The notes beneath the pieces were generated by a model. That model worked only from the letters and a program-made list of their open reading frames with translations, made no database searches and had not been told where the DNA came from. The translations under genes and the position numbers were made by a program. A stretch of 64,000 bases of DNA from Campanula takesimana (lineage: Eukaryota; Streptophyta; Magnoliopsida; Asterales; Campanulaceae): positions 372,001 to 436,000 of the forward strand of contig JAOWBW010001049.1 of the NCBI GenBank assembly GCA_026119855.1. Direction: 5' to 3'. Below are positions 10,276-21,700 of the stretch, in pieces. Numbering within the stretch: the stretch's first letter is position 1; every line of letters starts with the position of its first letter.

Positions 10276-13200
10276 AGGCCCAATCTCCCATGTATCTAAT
10301 ACCCATGGACCTAACATGACCATCATGTTTAGCTTGTTGAAGTCCCTTTGTCAGCGGGTCCGCAACATTGTTATCAGTAGGTACTCTGCATATATTTACG
10401 TTTCCCCTATCAACGATCTCTCGAATGATATGAAAACGCCTAAGTATGTGTTTGGATTTCTGATGTGCTCTTGGTTCCTTTGCTTGAGCAATAGCACCAT
10501 TATTATCGCAATAAAGGTCTATTGGATTAGCAATGCTAGGAACCACTTCAAGTTCAGTTATGAACTTCTTAATCCAAACAGCTTCTTTTGCAGCATCCGA
10601 TGCAGCAATATACTCAGCTTCTGTTGTAGAATCAGCGGTTGTACTTTGCTTGGAACTCTTCCAGCTTACAGCTCCACCATTTAACATAAACACAAAACCC
10701 GATTGCGATCGGCTATCATCTTTGTCGGTTTGGAAGCTTGCATCCGTGTAAGCATTTACAACGAGATCATCTTCCATTCCTCCATAGACCAAAAACGAGT
10801 CTTTAGTTCTTCTCAAGTACTTAAGAATCGCTTTTACAGCTATCCAGTGATTTTCGACAGGGTCGGATTGGTATCTACTTGTCATGCTCAAAGCATAAGA
10901 TACATCCGGCCTAGTACAAATCATGGCATACATGATGGACCCAATTGCCGAAGCATATGGAACATCGTTCATTTTCTCACGCTCATCGTTTGTCTTAGGA
11001 CATTGAGTCTTGCTTAGAGAAACTCCATGTAACACGGGCAAGGTGCCTCTCTTAGAATTTTCCATACGGAATCTTCTAATGACCTTGTCAATGTATGTAC
11101 TTTGGCTTAAACCAAGTAGCCTCCTTGATCTATCTCTATAGATATTAATGCCAAGAATATATGCGGCTTCACCCATATCTTTCATTGCGAAGCACTTTCC
11201 TAACCAAGTCTTCACAGACTGAAGTGTAGGAATGTCGTTTCCAATGAGCAATATGTCATCCACGTATAAAACAAGGAATAGCACTATGCTCCCACTAATC
11301 TTCTTGTATACACAAGGCTCATCTTCGTTCTTGATGAAACCAAACTCTTTGACCGATTCATCAAAACGGAGATTCCAACTCCTAGAAGCTTGCTTCAATC
11401 CATAGATGGATCTTTGCAATTTTGCATACCTTAGAATCTTGTTCAAAACCTTCTGGTTGTGTCATATACACATCCTCTTGGAGTTTTCCATTCAGGAAAG
11501 CGGTTTTGACGTCCATCTGCCATATTTCATAGTCATGATATGCGGCAATGGCAAGCAAAATTCTTATAGACTTGATCATTGCTACGGGTGAAAAGGTCTC
11601 ATCATAGTCAATACCATGAACTTGCCTATAACCTTTCGCTACAAGTCTAGCTTTGTAAGTATGCACCTTCCCATCCATGTCAGTCTTCTTCTTGAAGACC
11701 CATTTGCATCCTATGGTTTTTACACCTTCGGGTGCATCAATCAAATTCCAAACTTGATTGTCTTGCATGGATTGCAATTCGGATTCCATGGCTCCAAGCC
11801 ACTTGTCCGAATCAGGAGAAGACATCGCCTCTTGGTAGGTTGACGGTTCATCATTCTCAATGATTTCTACCTCATTACTATCCGTTACGAGAAATCCATA
11901 TCTCTCGGGCTCGGATCGTAACCTACTAGATCTGCGAGTTGCTTGCGTATTTTGAACAGGTTCCACAACTCTTTGTGGTTCTTGTTCTTGTTCCACTATT
12001 GGTTCAATGTTATTTTCTGGGTCTTGAATTTCTTCAAGATTTATTTTACTCCCACTGATTTCTTTGGAGAGAAACTCTTTCTCTAGAAAGACACCAGTTC
12101 GGGCAACAAACACTTTGTTGTCCTCGCGGCTGTAAAAGTAATATCCTCTAGTTTCCTTAGGATATCCCACGAAAATACATTTATCAGATTTGTGTGCAAG
12201 TTTGTCTAAGTCTTTTGACAAAAGCTTCACAACCCCAAATCTTCATGAAAGACAGACAGGGCTTCTTTCCGCTCCACATCTCATATGGAGTCTTTTGAAC
12301 CGATTTAGTTGGAACACGATTTAGTGTGAAAGCAGCGGTTTCTAGGGCGTAACCCCAAAAGGATATTGGAAGATCAACTTGACTCATCATTGATCGAACC
12401 ATGTCTAACAAAGTCCGATTCCTCCTCTCGGACACACCATTCCATTGTGGTGTTCCGGGTGGAGTCAATTGTGAAACTATTCCACAATTCTTTAGATGAT
12501 CATCAAATTCTTGACTTAAGTATTCACCACCTCGATCTGATCGAAGTGCCTTTATACTTTTGCCAAGTTGTTTTTCTACTTCATTTTGAAATATTCTAAA
12601 TATCTCAAATGCTTCACTTTTATGTTTCATTAGGTAAACATACCCAAATCTACTATAATCATCAGTGAAGGTTATGAAGTATTGAAATCCTCCCCTAGCA
12701 TTGCTACTTAATGGTCCGCATACATCGGAATGTATCAACCCCAATAAGTTGCTTGCCCTTTCACCCAACTTGGTAAAAGGTGTCTTAGTCATTTTTCCAA
12801 GAAGACACGACTCACAAGTATCATATGACTCGAGGTCACATGAACCTAAAAGTCCGTCCCCATGGAGTTTTGAGATACGCTTCTCATTAATATGACCAAG
12901 ACGGCAATGCCATAAATAGGTATGATTTACATCATTAGGTTTGATTTCTTATTTACATGATAGACATTGTCATTATTTTCATTCTTGACATCCAAGATAT
13001 AAAGGCCATTAAATGAATTAGCAATACCATAAAGCACATCATTTAAATAAATAGAAAATTTCTTATTCTCAATAAGAAACTTAAAACCTTCATTATCCAA
13101 ACAAGAAATTGAAATAATATTTCTGCTTAAATCCGGAACATAATAACAATTGTTCAAAACAAGAATTAATCCGGAAGGTAAAGTGACTTTATAAGTCCCT

Positions 13201-14235
13201 ACGGCTAATGCAGCAACTCTTGCTCCATTCCCCACACGTAGATCTACTTCACCTTCTTTAAGCAGTCTCCTATTCTTTAGTCCCTGCACATTTAGACAAA
13301 TGTGAGAACCACATCCGGTATCCAATACCCAAGAATCAGTGGTAGAAAGGAGAATATCTATCATATAGATACCTGAAGTCGACGCAGCCTTGCTGCTCTT
13401 CTTCTTCTTTTGCTCTTCCAAGAAAGCCTTGCAATTACGTTTCCAATGACCAATTTCTTGACAATGGAAACAGATTGCATCCTTTTGTGAATCGGGTTTT
13501 GCCTCAGAAGCCTTGGCAACCTTTGCCTTGCTTATTTTGGGTTTGATAACTTTCTTACCCTTTCCTTTGGCATTAGCCTTCTTCCCATCATGAACCAAGA
13601 GCACGGGAGAACCTTTCTCCACAATTTTCATCTCTGCAGTTTTGAGCATCCCATGCAACTCAGAGAGATTCTTATCCATTCCATGCATGTTATAATTCAT
13701 TACAAACTGATTATAACTTTTAGGCAATGAATTAAGAATGAGATCCGTGGCTAGCTCCAATGGGATTGGATAGCCAAGTTTCTCGTTTCTCAAGGTGCTC
13801 TACATAACCTTTCATTTTAAGAAAGTGAGGACTCACTTGTTGCCCTTCATTCATTTTACAAGTAGTGAATGCAACAATGGTCTTGTACCTCTCTTGCCTA
13901 GCTTGCTCTTGAAACATGGTTCTCAACTCCACGCCTATCTCATAGGCTTCCAAATGTTCCAAACTTTGTTGGAGTTTTGAACACATAGCAGCAAGCATGA
14001 GACAACTTACATCTCTAGAATCATTACGATATTTCTTGTAATTGTCTCTTTCTACCCTAGGGGCAGTAGGCGGTGGTTCAGCGGGGAGAGGCCCATCGAG
14101 AATGTACAACTTATCTTCTTGCCTAAGAACGATTCTTATGCTACGGATCCAATCCATAAAGTTGGTACCATTCTCTTCGAGCTTATCCTTCTCAAGGATC
14201 GATCGCAACGACATTGATTGAGTGTTATTAGTCAT
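10274..14235 (-). pseudogene. gag-pol: Copia-1 gag-pol polyprotein, frameshifted
   Basis: On the minus strand: gag N-terminus (14235-13732, start MTNNTQSMSL); gag C-terminus with knuckle CFHCQEIGHWKRNC and protease VLDTGCGSHIC (13793-12927); integrase with SDVCGP, SDRGGEYL and NGVSERRNR (12792-12184); RT N-terminal half (12230-11382, ARLVAKGYRQ, QMDVKTAFLNG); RT palm with LYVDDILLIGND, then RNase H with TTEAEYIAA, YCDNNGAIAQ and the end ADPLTKG (11446-10274). Comparison with Copia-2 places frameshifts near 13800, 12950, 12200 and 11425, each a small indel; I found no in-frame stops. As assembled it cannot make a full polyprotein. Some indels could be consensus errors. Confidence 0.88.
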
Positions 14236-15816
14236 TATCTACAAATATGCAAAAATTTCCAAAATTTAATAAGTACCGGTTTTCATTAAAGAGATAAATA
14301 ATGTATTTTCAAACAAAATACTCCCACTAAATTATATAACCTTCATATACATCCAATGTATAATATAATTTAATTGGGCTAAAATCCAACTTTAATTTAA
14401 CTTTTGAGTCCACGGAGGCGTACCGCTCAAAAAATAAATTAATTAGGTAGACAATCATGTCAATCATATCCCATATGATTCTTAGATCCTTTTATGAGAT
14501 TCTTTGAGAAATCCAATTTCAAAAAGCATGTTTAATCTCATCTTTTGCCTAAGCCCAAAACTGTTTTGACGCCTAATTAAGTCCAACCATTTTAAACGCA
14601 TAGGAACCATTCAATTTAATGCACCTTGCGGAGGCAAGCCCACATTAAATTAATGAACCTCATCTTGCTCATACATGAATAAGATTAATGCACCTCGCGG
14701 AGGCGAACCCACATCAAGATTACCCATGCATAAACAAGTGTTTTAATCATGGCATGGCAAAGAAGGACTTAAAACTTTATTTGAAGGTTCATCACATATA
14801 GCATATAACACATTTATGAGCACATAATATAAACATGTTACACATCAAGTTCAGCCACTAAATTAATCTCCATTAATTTAAGCATGATATTTATGTGTCA
14901 TTAGTTTCTCTATAATTATGAGGATGAGACTATTTCAACTTTGGTTATTATCTCCAAATCAAGATAACAAGAAGTGCGGTCGAACTAAGCCATCAGGCAA
15001 CCACAATCCCGCACTAATTCAAGAAACCAAGAAAGTAGTCCATGTGGCCGAAACTAAGCAATAGATGGTCTCGATGAACGTAGGCCAATTGCATTCACAA
15101 TTCCACATGGATCTCCAATCATTGAATCAAGAACTTTGTTTCTCAATTTTAGCAATTATGAACTCTTCATAATTCTAACTTCGTTTTATCTTTGAAACTT
15201 TGATTGCGATCAAGTTTGGGAAACACAATCTCGATGAATGCAGATTAGCCATCCAAACCTTGAACCAATCTTAGAATCACAAGACTAAAACAAATAGGAA
15301 AATCAAACCCCAAAATCCACACACAAACCAACTACCCAAAATCCATTCCAGATCAGCAAGTCTGGACTGGTTCTGTTACTGGTTTTGTTGAATTTTTCGA
15401 AAAATTCCAGATTCTGTTTTTGACCAAAATCAGACCTTCTGATCCCTTTGTGCGGCCGCCCAAAAAGATCTGTGCGGTCGCCCAAAAAATGTGCGGCCGC
15501 CCAGAATCTTCTGTGCGGTCGCCCATGGCCATCAGAAGGTGCAGAATTTTCAAGTTCGAAAATTTTGTCTCAAAATCGTTTTTCCCCGATTATTAAAACT
15601 TTGATCCAATCAAAAATTAATAATCAACAATTCTGAATCCATCATAATTTATTTATTGCGATTGAATCGTGCGATTAAAGTTGCAAAACAATAAACCACA
15701 TAAAATCACATAACACATAAACGTCATATATTCCAATATTCACATCATGCAAGGCACATAAACAATTTATATACACATAACATGATCTAGGTATTGAAAT
15801 AATCAACATGAACGGG
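14236..15816 (-). other. Copia-1 leader between primer site and gag
   Basis: About 1.6 kb of noncoding leader. Its only structured element that I see is the four-copy GC-dyad array at 15449-15525. The sequence is closely matched by the Copia-2 leader (46426-47959) except at that array. Confidence 0.75.
15449..15525. repeat. Copia-1 leader GC-dyad array
   Basis: Four 14-bp copies start at 15449, 15471, 15490 and 15512: TGTGCG-GC-CGCCCA and TGTGCG-GT-CGCCCA alternating. Pair spacing is again 22 bp (8-nt linkers AAAAGATC and GAATCTTC); the two pairs are 19 bp apart. The dyad is the same as in this element's LTRs. Confidence 0.9.
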
Positions 15817-15828
15817 GCTCTGATACCA
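15817..15828 (-). other. Primer-binding site (Copia-1)
   Basis: The minus strand reads TGGTATCAGAGC one base inside the 5' LTR, complementary to initiator Met tRNA. Confidence 0.9.
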
Positions 15829-15829
15829 C

Positions 15830-17318
15830 TGTTGGGTTTCGATCAAACATGCGCAGCGGAATTTAGCATTTAAAATTTTGAAACCCAAAGCCCATAGATC
15901 CGTTCATATGATTAAATCAAATACAATAACATGAATATAGGATAAAACTAACCCTTGATGGCTATTAAATTTTCTCTTGGTCTTTGGTGGAGATTTGAAG
16001 ACTTGATCACGATCACAAAGCTTGAACACGAACTTTGAAGATGATGATTTTCACCCTCTAGCGGTATCCACACTTCGAACGAATATCAAAGGAACTTCTT
16101 TGATCTTGGTTGCTAGACCAAATTGTGAAACACGTTTTCACAATGAATTTGAACTATATGGAATTTTCTCTCTTGTGTATTATTTTGTTCTTTGACCAAG
16201 GATGTCTTAGAACAAAGTAAAACCTCTCTCAAACTCTTTGGAGACTCACAAAAGGCTATCACTGAATTTCTGGCCGAACTCATCCTTTTATACACAAGCA
16301 AGACCTATTCCAAATAGGAATCTTGTGTCAAAAGACATTCCAAATCGAATTAGGAAAGTGCCAGCCGACAGTACTGTGCGGCCGCCCAGAATGCACTGTG
16401 CGGTCGCACATTTATCTGAAACAAACTGGTACAAATCTGAGCTAAGTGTGCGGCCGCCCAGTCCACACTGTGCGGTCGCCCACTTCCCCAGAATGTCCAG
16501 AATTTCCAAAATTCCAATTTAGTCCTTTTAAAGATTCGTTCTATTGTGTGTGACCCTCTAGGATTATACTAAGTTGGCAATGGGTTCAAACATGAAACCA
16601 TAAGATATGATTAGGTTCTAGCAAACCGTCATACCTACCCAAATAGTATAACTAGATACAAGTTCGCATTCCTTTAGAATATGTCATAATCCCTTTGTCC
16701 TCGACGTCATTGAACACAAGTCATGGTCAAACAGTCAACTTGTTTTGTTCAATACTTTCTCGATTCCGAATATGTTGATAATCCAAATGCCATTGATCCA
16801 ATCAATTCATTTGAGTCCGGCCGAACATTTCATCAACACCATTCCTACGAGAGGCCCAAGCTTGACATCTCTCCGAAGAGGGACAAATCCATTTAGCTTA
16901 TTATTCTTCCCTACGTGAATCCGATTATGCCAATCATACCCTTTATAACTTCCCGGTTAAAGGTAGCGTTTGAATATGTCAAACATAATGTTCATCAAGT
17001 GGAAGACTATAATAACTTCATGTCTAAGGATTCAAATGACATAACTAATATGAGATATATGTTCGACATAGACCATGACATAAATCTCATACAGCGGGTC
17101 ATGTCCAGTACCTTGTTCCAAACAAGTACCCATAAATCTAACATGATCATCACATGATCATTTAGCCTTTATACTAGTGCTTAACAAGTGCTAGGGACGG
17201 AGATTATTATAAGTAAACATGAACAATAATAATAATCAAAAACATCTCTTTATTGATATGAAATAAATGATAACAATTACAACGTTTATTAAACGTGCCT
17301 AGGGCACCACTACCAACA
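15830..17318 (-). repeat. Copia-1 5' LTR
   Basis: Partner of 8771-10259 with the same length and ends. On the minus strand a TATAAAA box (plus 16286-16292) lies about 83 bp downstream of the nearest dyad copy. Confidence 0.93.
16375..16482. repeat. Copia-1 5' LTR GC-dyad array
   Basis: Copies start at 16375, 16397, 16447 and 16469, the same 22/50/22 pattern as the other LTR. It sits in U3 just upstream of the TATA box in element orientation. Confidence 0.9.
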
Positions 17319-17323
17319 ACTCT

Positions 17324-17985
17324 ACCGAGGTATGATCGGCTCACTCCTCTATCTTAGTGCCAGTAGACCAGATATTATGTTTGCTGTTTGTGTTTGTGCC
17401 AGGTTTCAAGCTGACCCTAGGGAATCCCATCTGCAAGCTGTTAAACGTATCATTAAATATCTATGTGGCACTGCTAACCTTGGATTATGGTATACTAGAG
17501 ATTCATCTTTTAATCTAATAGGTTATTCAGATGCAGACTTTGCAGCTTGTAGGGTGACCAGAAAAAGTACTAGTGGAACTTGCCAATTTCTTGGTGATAG
17601 ATTGGTGTCTTGGTCCTGTAAGAAGCAAGCGTCAATTTCCACTTCTACTACTGAAGCTGAGTACATAGCTGCCGGCAGTTGCTGTTCACAGATCCTTTGG
17701 ATGAAGCAGCAGCTTGTTGACTATGAAGTTCCATCTCAAGTTTGTCCCATCTATTGTGACAACCAATCTGCTATCTCAGTTTCAAACAACCCGGTCATGC
17801 ATTCCAAGACCAAGCACATAGACATCAAGTATCATTTTCTGAAGGAACATGTTGAAAAGGGAAATGTGGTGCTGCTCAAAGTTCATACCGACTACCAAAG
17901 AGCAGACATACTGACAAAACCTTTAGATCAGAAAAGATTTGAATTCCTCAGAGGTGAACTAGGTATGATTGATTATTATGGTTAA
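17324..17985 (+). CDS. pol: SIRE pol, 3' part: end of RT and RNase H
   Basis: The continuation of the pol frame cut at 8770. It resumes with RGMIGSLLYLS, the RT-RNase H connection, and carries the Copia RNase H motifs TEAEYIAA, YCDNQSAI, the HIDIKYHF block and ADILTKPL, ending GMIDYYG. Without the nested element and one ACTCT copy the frame joins with no lost codon. It stops about 770 bp before the third ORF, unlike the soybean SIRE1 layout, where the env-like ORF follows a suppressible stop. Confidence 0.9.
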
Positions 17986-18535
17986 AATTGTGCTGACTTT
18001 GCTATTTGTGCTAGTCTTGCCGATCTCATCAGCAAGTGTGAAAATCATGCCGACCAAATTATATTGCCGACAAAATATTGCTGACAACATCATGCCGGTA
18101 AATATCTTGCTGATCAACAACTTGCCGAACCATGTCTTGCCGATTTGTCAAAATTCAAAATTCAAAATTCATCGGTAGATCTCAATTCAAAAGGATAAAG
18201 ATTCTCTGACACATGACGCAAGCTCAGTCAAATCAAAGGTACAATCGGTCACACCTCCTCTCTGACACGTGTGTGCTCCGCCTTACCCAAATCGTGTCAA
18301 AGATTTATCCCAACTCTCTGTGATAAATCAGAAAGGTAACCTTAAACTTTATTGTTGCCGTTTCTACCCTTTCTCTCTCCTAAGTTTAACCGTCTAATTT
18401 AAACCGTCCGGTTCGTACATTTAATGCATTGTGTGCGCACGTTATCCGAGGTATTTGCTACAGTTAAACTCATCATTATTTCTCTTTCTCCCATGCAAAC
18501 CCTTTCTATTCTCTCTCTCTCTCTCTCCCATAACA
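17986..18535 (+). promoter_or_regulatory. pol-ORF3 spacer with TTGCCGA motif array and upstream promoter region
   Basis: The first part (about 17989-18145) holds nine copies of TGCCGA or its TGCTGA/TGCCGG variants, at 14-15 bp spacing from 18065 onward. This is the motif of the LTR array. The later part is TC-rich, with a long CT-repeat run (18510-18526) just before a TATA box. No conserved coding domain is seen. A short frame (17978-18178) overlaps the pol end and looks like a signal peptide by composition only. Confidence 0.6.
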
Positions 18536-18542
18536 TATATAA
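18536..18542 (+). promoter_or_regulatory. TATA box of SIRE ORF3
   Basis: TATATAA, preceded by a pyrimidine-rich Y-patch-like tract and followed by a CT-rich leader. It lies 223 bp upstream of the ORF3 ATG and points to an internal promoter. Confidence 0.6.
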
Positions 18543-18666
18543 GCCTCACTCAAAATCCTTCTGATCTTTTCGCTCTTCACTCTCTCTTGATATCTCTACT
18601 TCTTGTGTTGATTCATCCTCTTTCATTCTCTCTTACATTCTTCAACCAGATTCTCACTATTTTCTG

Positions 18667-18755
18667 GTAAACTACTTGATGTTTTTACACTTGCATTTCA
18701 ATCTATTTTGAGCTAATTTATTCTAACTTGTGAGATCTTTTGAGTGATTTTGCAG
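18667..18755 (+). other. Predicted 89-bp 5' UTR intron of SIRE ORF3
   Basis: Donor CTG|GTAAAC, branch-like TCTAAC about 29 nt before the acceptor, and acceptor ATTTTGCAG|AAA. The length is within plant limits and the interior is T-rich. The ATG lies three bases after the acceptor. Confidence 0.6.
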
Positions 18756-18758
18756 AAA

Positions 18759-21700
18759 ATGTCTAGCAACGAAAAGGATATCTATGGAGGCTACGTTGAC
18801 TCCACCTTCTTCGACGACACCCTTGACGGTGAATTCTTGAGGAATCTTCTGATTGGTTCTTTTCTAGACTCCTTCATCTCTCCAACGGGTATTGATTTTA
18901 TATTTCTGGGTCAAGTTCAAGAGTTCTTCTCAAATGCCTCCGTCATCACTGATCGCAATGACTCCTCTGTATTCGTCTCCATCGCCTCAACCGTCGCCGG
19001 CGTGCCTATCTCCGTTACTCCCTCTTCTATTCATGAAGTATTCCCTCTGCTTGGGAATGAGGGTGCTGACTCCATTACTGATGAACAGACTTTGGACAAG
19101 GCATGGACCCTTATGAGGGGAGCCGGTCCCAGACTCAGTGGAGATAACCATCTCAAAGCTCACTACAGAAGAAGATTCTTTGCCCTTGCAGAGATTGTGG
19201 ATAGATGTTTGGTTTGCAGATATGGCTCTCACAGCCATGTTACTGACGTACAGTTTGAAGCAATGGCAGCCATCGTGTTGCAAGAAGAGTTCAACTGGTG
19301 TGCCTACCTGTTTAGGGTCATCGCCATTGCTGCCGTTAAGTATAAGGAAGATAGAAAGAAGAACAAAGCTCATCCCGGTAAAGGATGCCACTACATGATG
19401 ATTAGCACTATCTTGAGGCGCAACTCAGCAATCGTTAGGGCTTCACCGGTACCCCCTAGTCTTGACTTTGATAAACTCAAATCATTTAAGCTTACCGATT
19501 GGAATAGGATTTCCAAGAAGGCTCCTACCAGCACAATTGTTGTTCCTGCTGCTGGTACCCCTAAAAAGAAGAAGGCAAAGAAAATTGTCAAGGTTGCTGA
19601 TTTAGCCCCTGCCGATGTTTCTACTCCTGCTCCAGTTGCCGACAGGATTCTTGCCGATTCCACTCCAGCAGCTCCAAAGAAGAGAAGGCTAGTCAAAGCT
19701 GCTGATAAACCTCAAGTCAAGAAGTCAAAGGTTGTATCTTCTGATGATCTCCCTGCTGCTCCAAAGCCAAAGCCTTCAGTCGCTCAAATTCCTTCCTCTC
19801 AAATTTCTTCTACTGATCCAAGAGCTAAGCAGATCAGGTTTGCACCATCTCTTCTTGCCGGTGCAACACTTACTGCTCCCTCTGTGGTTATCAAGTCTGA
19901 AACCGATGCTGCCGATGAAATGGCTGAGAGAAGAAGAATGATTGGTTCTGACTTAAGGGTGAGAGTCCCTCTTCAAAAGGGAATTCTAGATCTTCCATAC
20001 TTGCCTGAGCTCCATGCTGCTGCTGATGTAGCCTCTGGACCCTCTGTCAGAAAATGCAAGCCTATCAGAAACCCAACATTTCACATCTTTTTCAGAAACC
20101 ATTGGTCATTCACCAATAAGGTCTTATCAAAGAATTGGGTGTTCCCCATTAATCATCTCCATCCGTTTGTTCGCCGGTTGCTACAATTTCATGAGGAAAG
20201 GAAGGAGATAGTCCCCCTGGCAATCGTGCTGATTACGTTGATTCAACAAGTCTGAACAGAGTCACCGATATGTTTAAAGAGAAGTTTGTGCCTGTTCAGA
20301 AATTTCAAAGGTTGTCTGAAAGTGAATTGAGATTGAATTTTGGAAGATATTTTGACTTGCTTCCCCTTCCTTGGAATCAATTCTATTTATTTCAAGATAG
20401 GATCAGACAGGATCTGATGGTGCAAGACGTTTGGGTTGCCTATGCCTCAGTCTTCAATCAGCTGATGAACTTTGATGAACAAGATCCTTATCAGTTGGGA
20501 AGACCTGAAGATGAGGATGATTTGCTGAACTTCAACGATAATGAAGGGCTGGAGAAGAGTGCTCAAGCTACTCAATTTGTGAAGAATGTGCAGAGGATTA
20601 CACTGAATCTACTGAACGATTCAGAGGCTTTTATTAAGGCTAGAGCTGCTCCTACACCAGCTTCTACATCTATTCCTGAACAAGTTCCTTCACCAGCAAT
20701 CTCACCTATTCCAACTCCAGTCAGTTCTGTTGATACTGCTGATTTTGTTTGCTCTCACAAAGCTGCTGGTGAAACAATCACTTCTTCTGATTCTATCGGT
20801 GAGTATGATAAGATGCCGATAAGCATTGTCTTCAAAAAGCCCTCTTCTGATCATGCTCTTGCAGTTGCTGCTCCCACTTCTATATCTTCTGCTGAAGCAT
20901 TTTCTGACTCAGTTTTAGCCAGTGATGGCTCTGAGCGTGGCTCTGCTGATAAGTCTGTTGAACAGACTGTTTAGAAAACTTCAGAAACTCAACCTGCTGA
21001 TGAAACCAGCACTGCTGATGAATCCTTTGTGAATCAAGTTGAGGAAACTATGGACACTCAACCTCTGATTGTTAAAGAAGACCAACTTGCATCAATTGAG
21101 GAAACTAAAGAAACTCAATCTGCTGATGAAGTTGGTGGCTTGCTGATATCAGGAGGAGATTGTGCTGATGAAGAGGTTATTGCTGATGTGTATGCTGATG
21201 AGCCAACTACTGACACTCATCCATCTGAGCCAACTGCCGACACTCAGATTATTAAGGCCCCTCTCTCTTCTACTGATTTGATTCTGGTAGCTCCTACTGG
21301 TGTTAGAGAGATTGTTGAGTTGGGAGGAGGTGCTGATGCAGAGATTGCCAATCAAGATCGTAATGCTGAACTTGATGCTCTGATTGCTGCTGATCTACAA
21401 TTTGAGGAATTTCAGGATGCTTTATTTGCTCCTATTTCCTTTCCTTTACTTCCTGCTCCCGAGGCCTTCATTGCTCCAGTTGTTGCTGATGAAGCACAAC
21501 CTATTCCAGTTGCCGCAGCTGCCGGTGGAAATGACAGTTCGGATGAAATAGATCCTGATGATTATATCGAGCTGCCGGCAAATTATCTCCGATCAATTCC
21601 AAATCCTTTTGGCCCTAATCACTCATTTCTTCCAGGCTCAACCAGTGAACGGATTACTTTCTTGCCCTGGATTAAACCTGAGTTCAAAAGAAGGAAAGGG

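Larger units (their letters stand above)
8771..17318 (-). mobile_element. Copia-1 (Tork/Angela-like Copia element), nested in SIRE pol
   Basis: An 8548-bp element on the minus strand with 1489-bp LTRs at both ends, site duplication ACTCT (8766-8770 and 17319-17323), a Met-tRNA primer-binding site beside the right LTR and a polypurine tract beside the left one. The order gag-PR-INT-RT-RH is Copia. Lineage is inferred from long LTRs and RT/RH motifs such as KYLRRTKDSFLVYGG. By eye the LTRs differ at about 15 positions (about 99%), yet the coding region has at least four frameshifts. It is the same family as Copia-2. Confidence 0.92.

Noticed and set aside
15449..15525. CRISPR-like appearance (regular short repeats with variable spacers)
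   Set aside because: Repeats are 14 bp with 8-nt linkers, inside a plant LTR element leader; no cas genes and wrong scale.
20972..20974. Programmed stop-codon readthrough inside ORF3
   Set aside because: No CARYYA-type context follows the TAG (next codons AAA ACT), and a frameshift is also present; a simple mutation is more likely.
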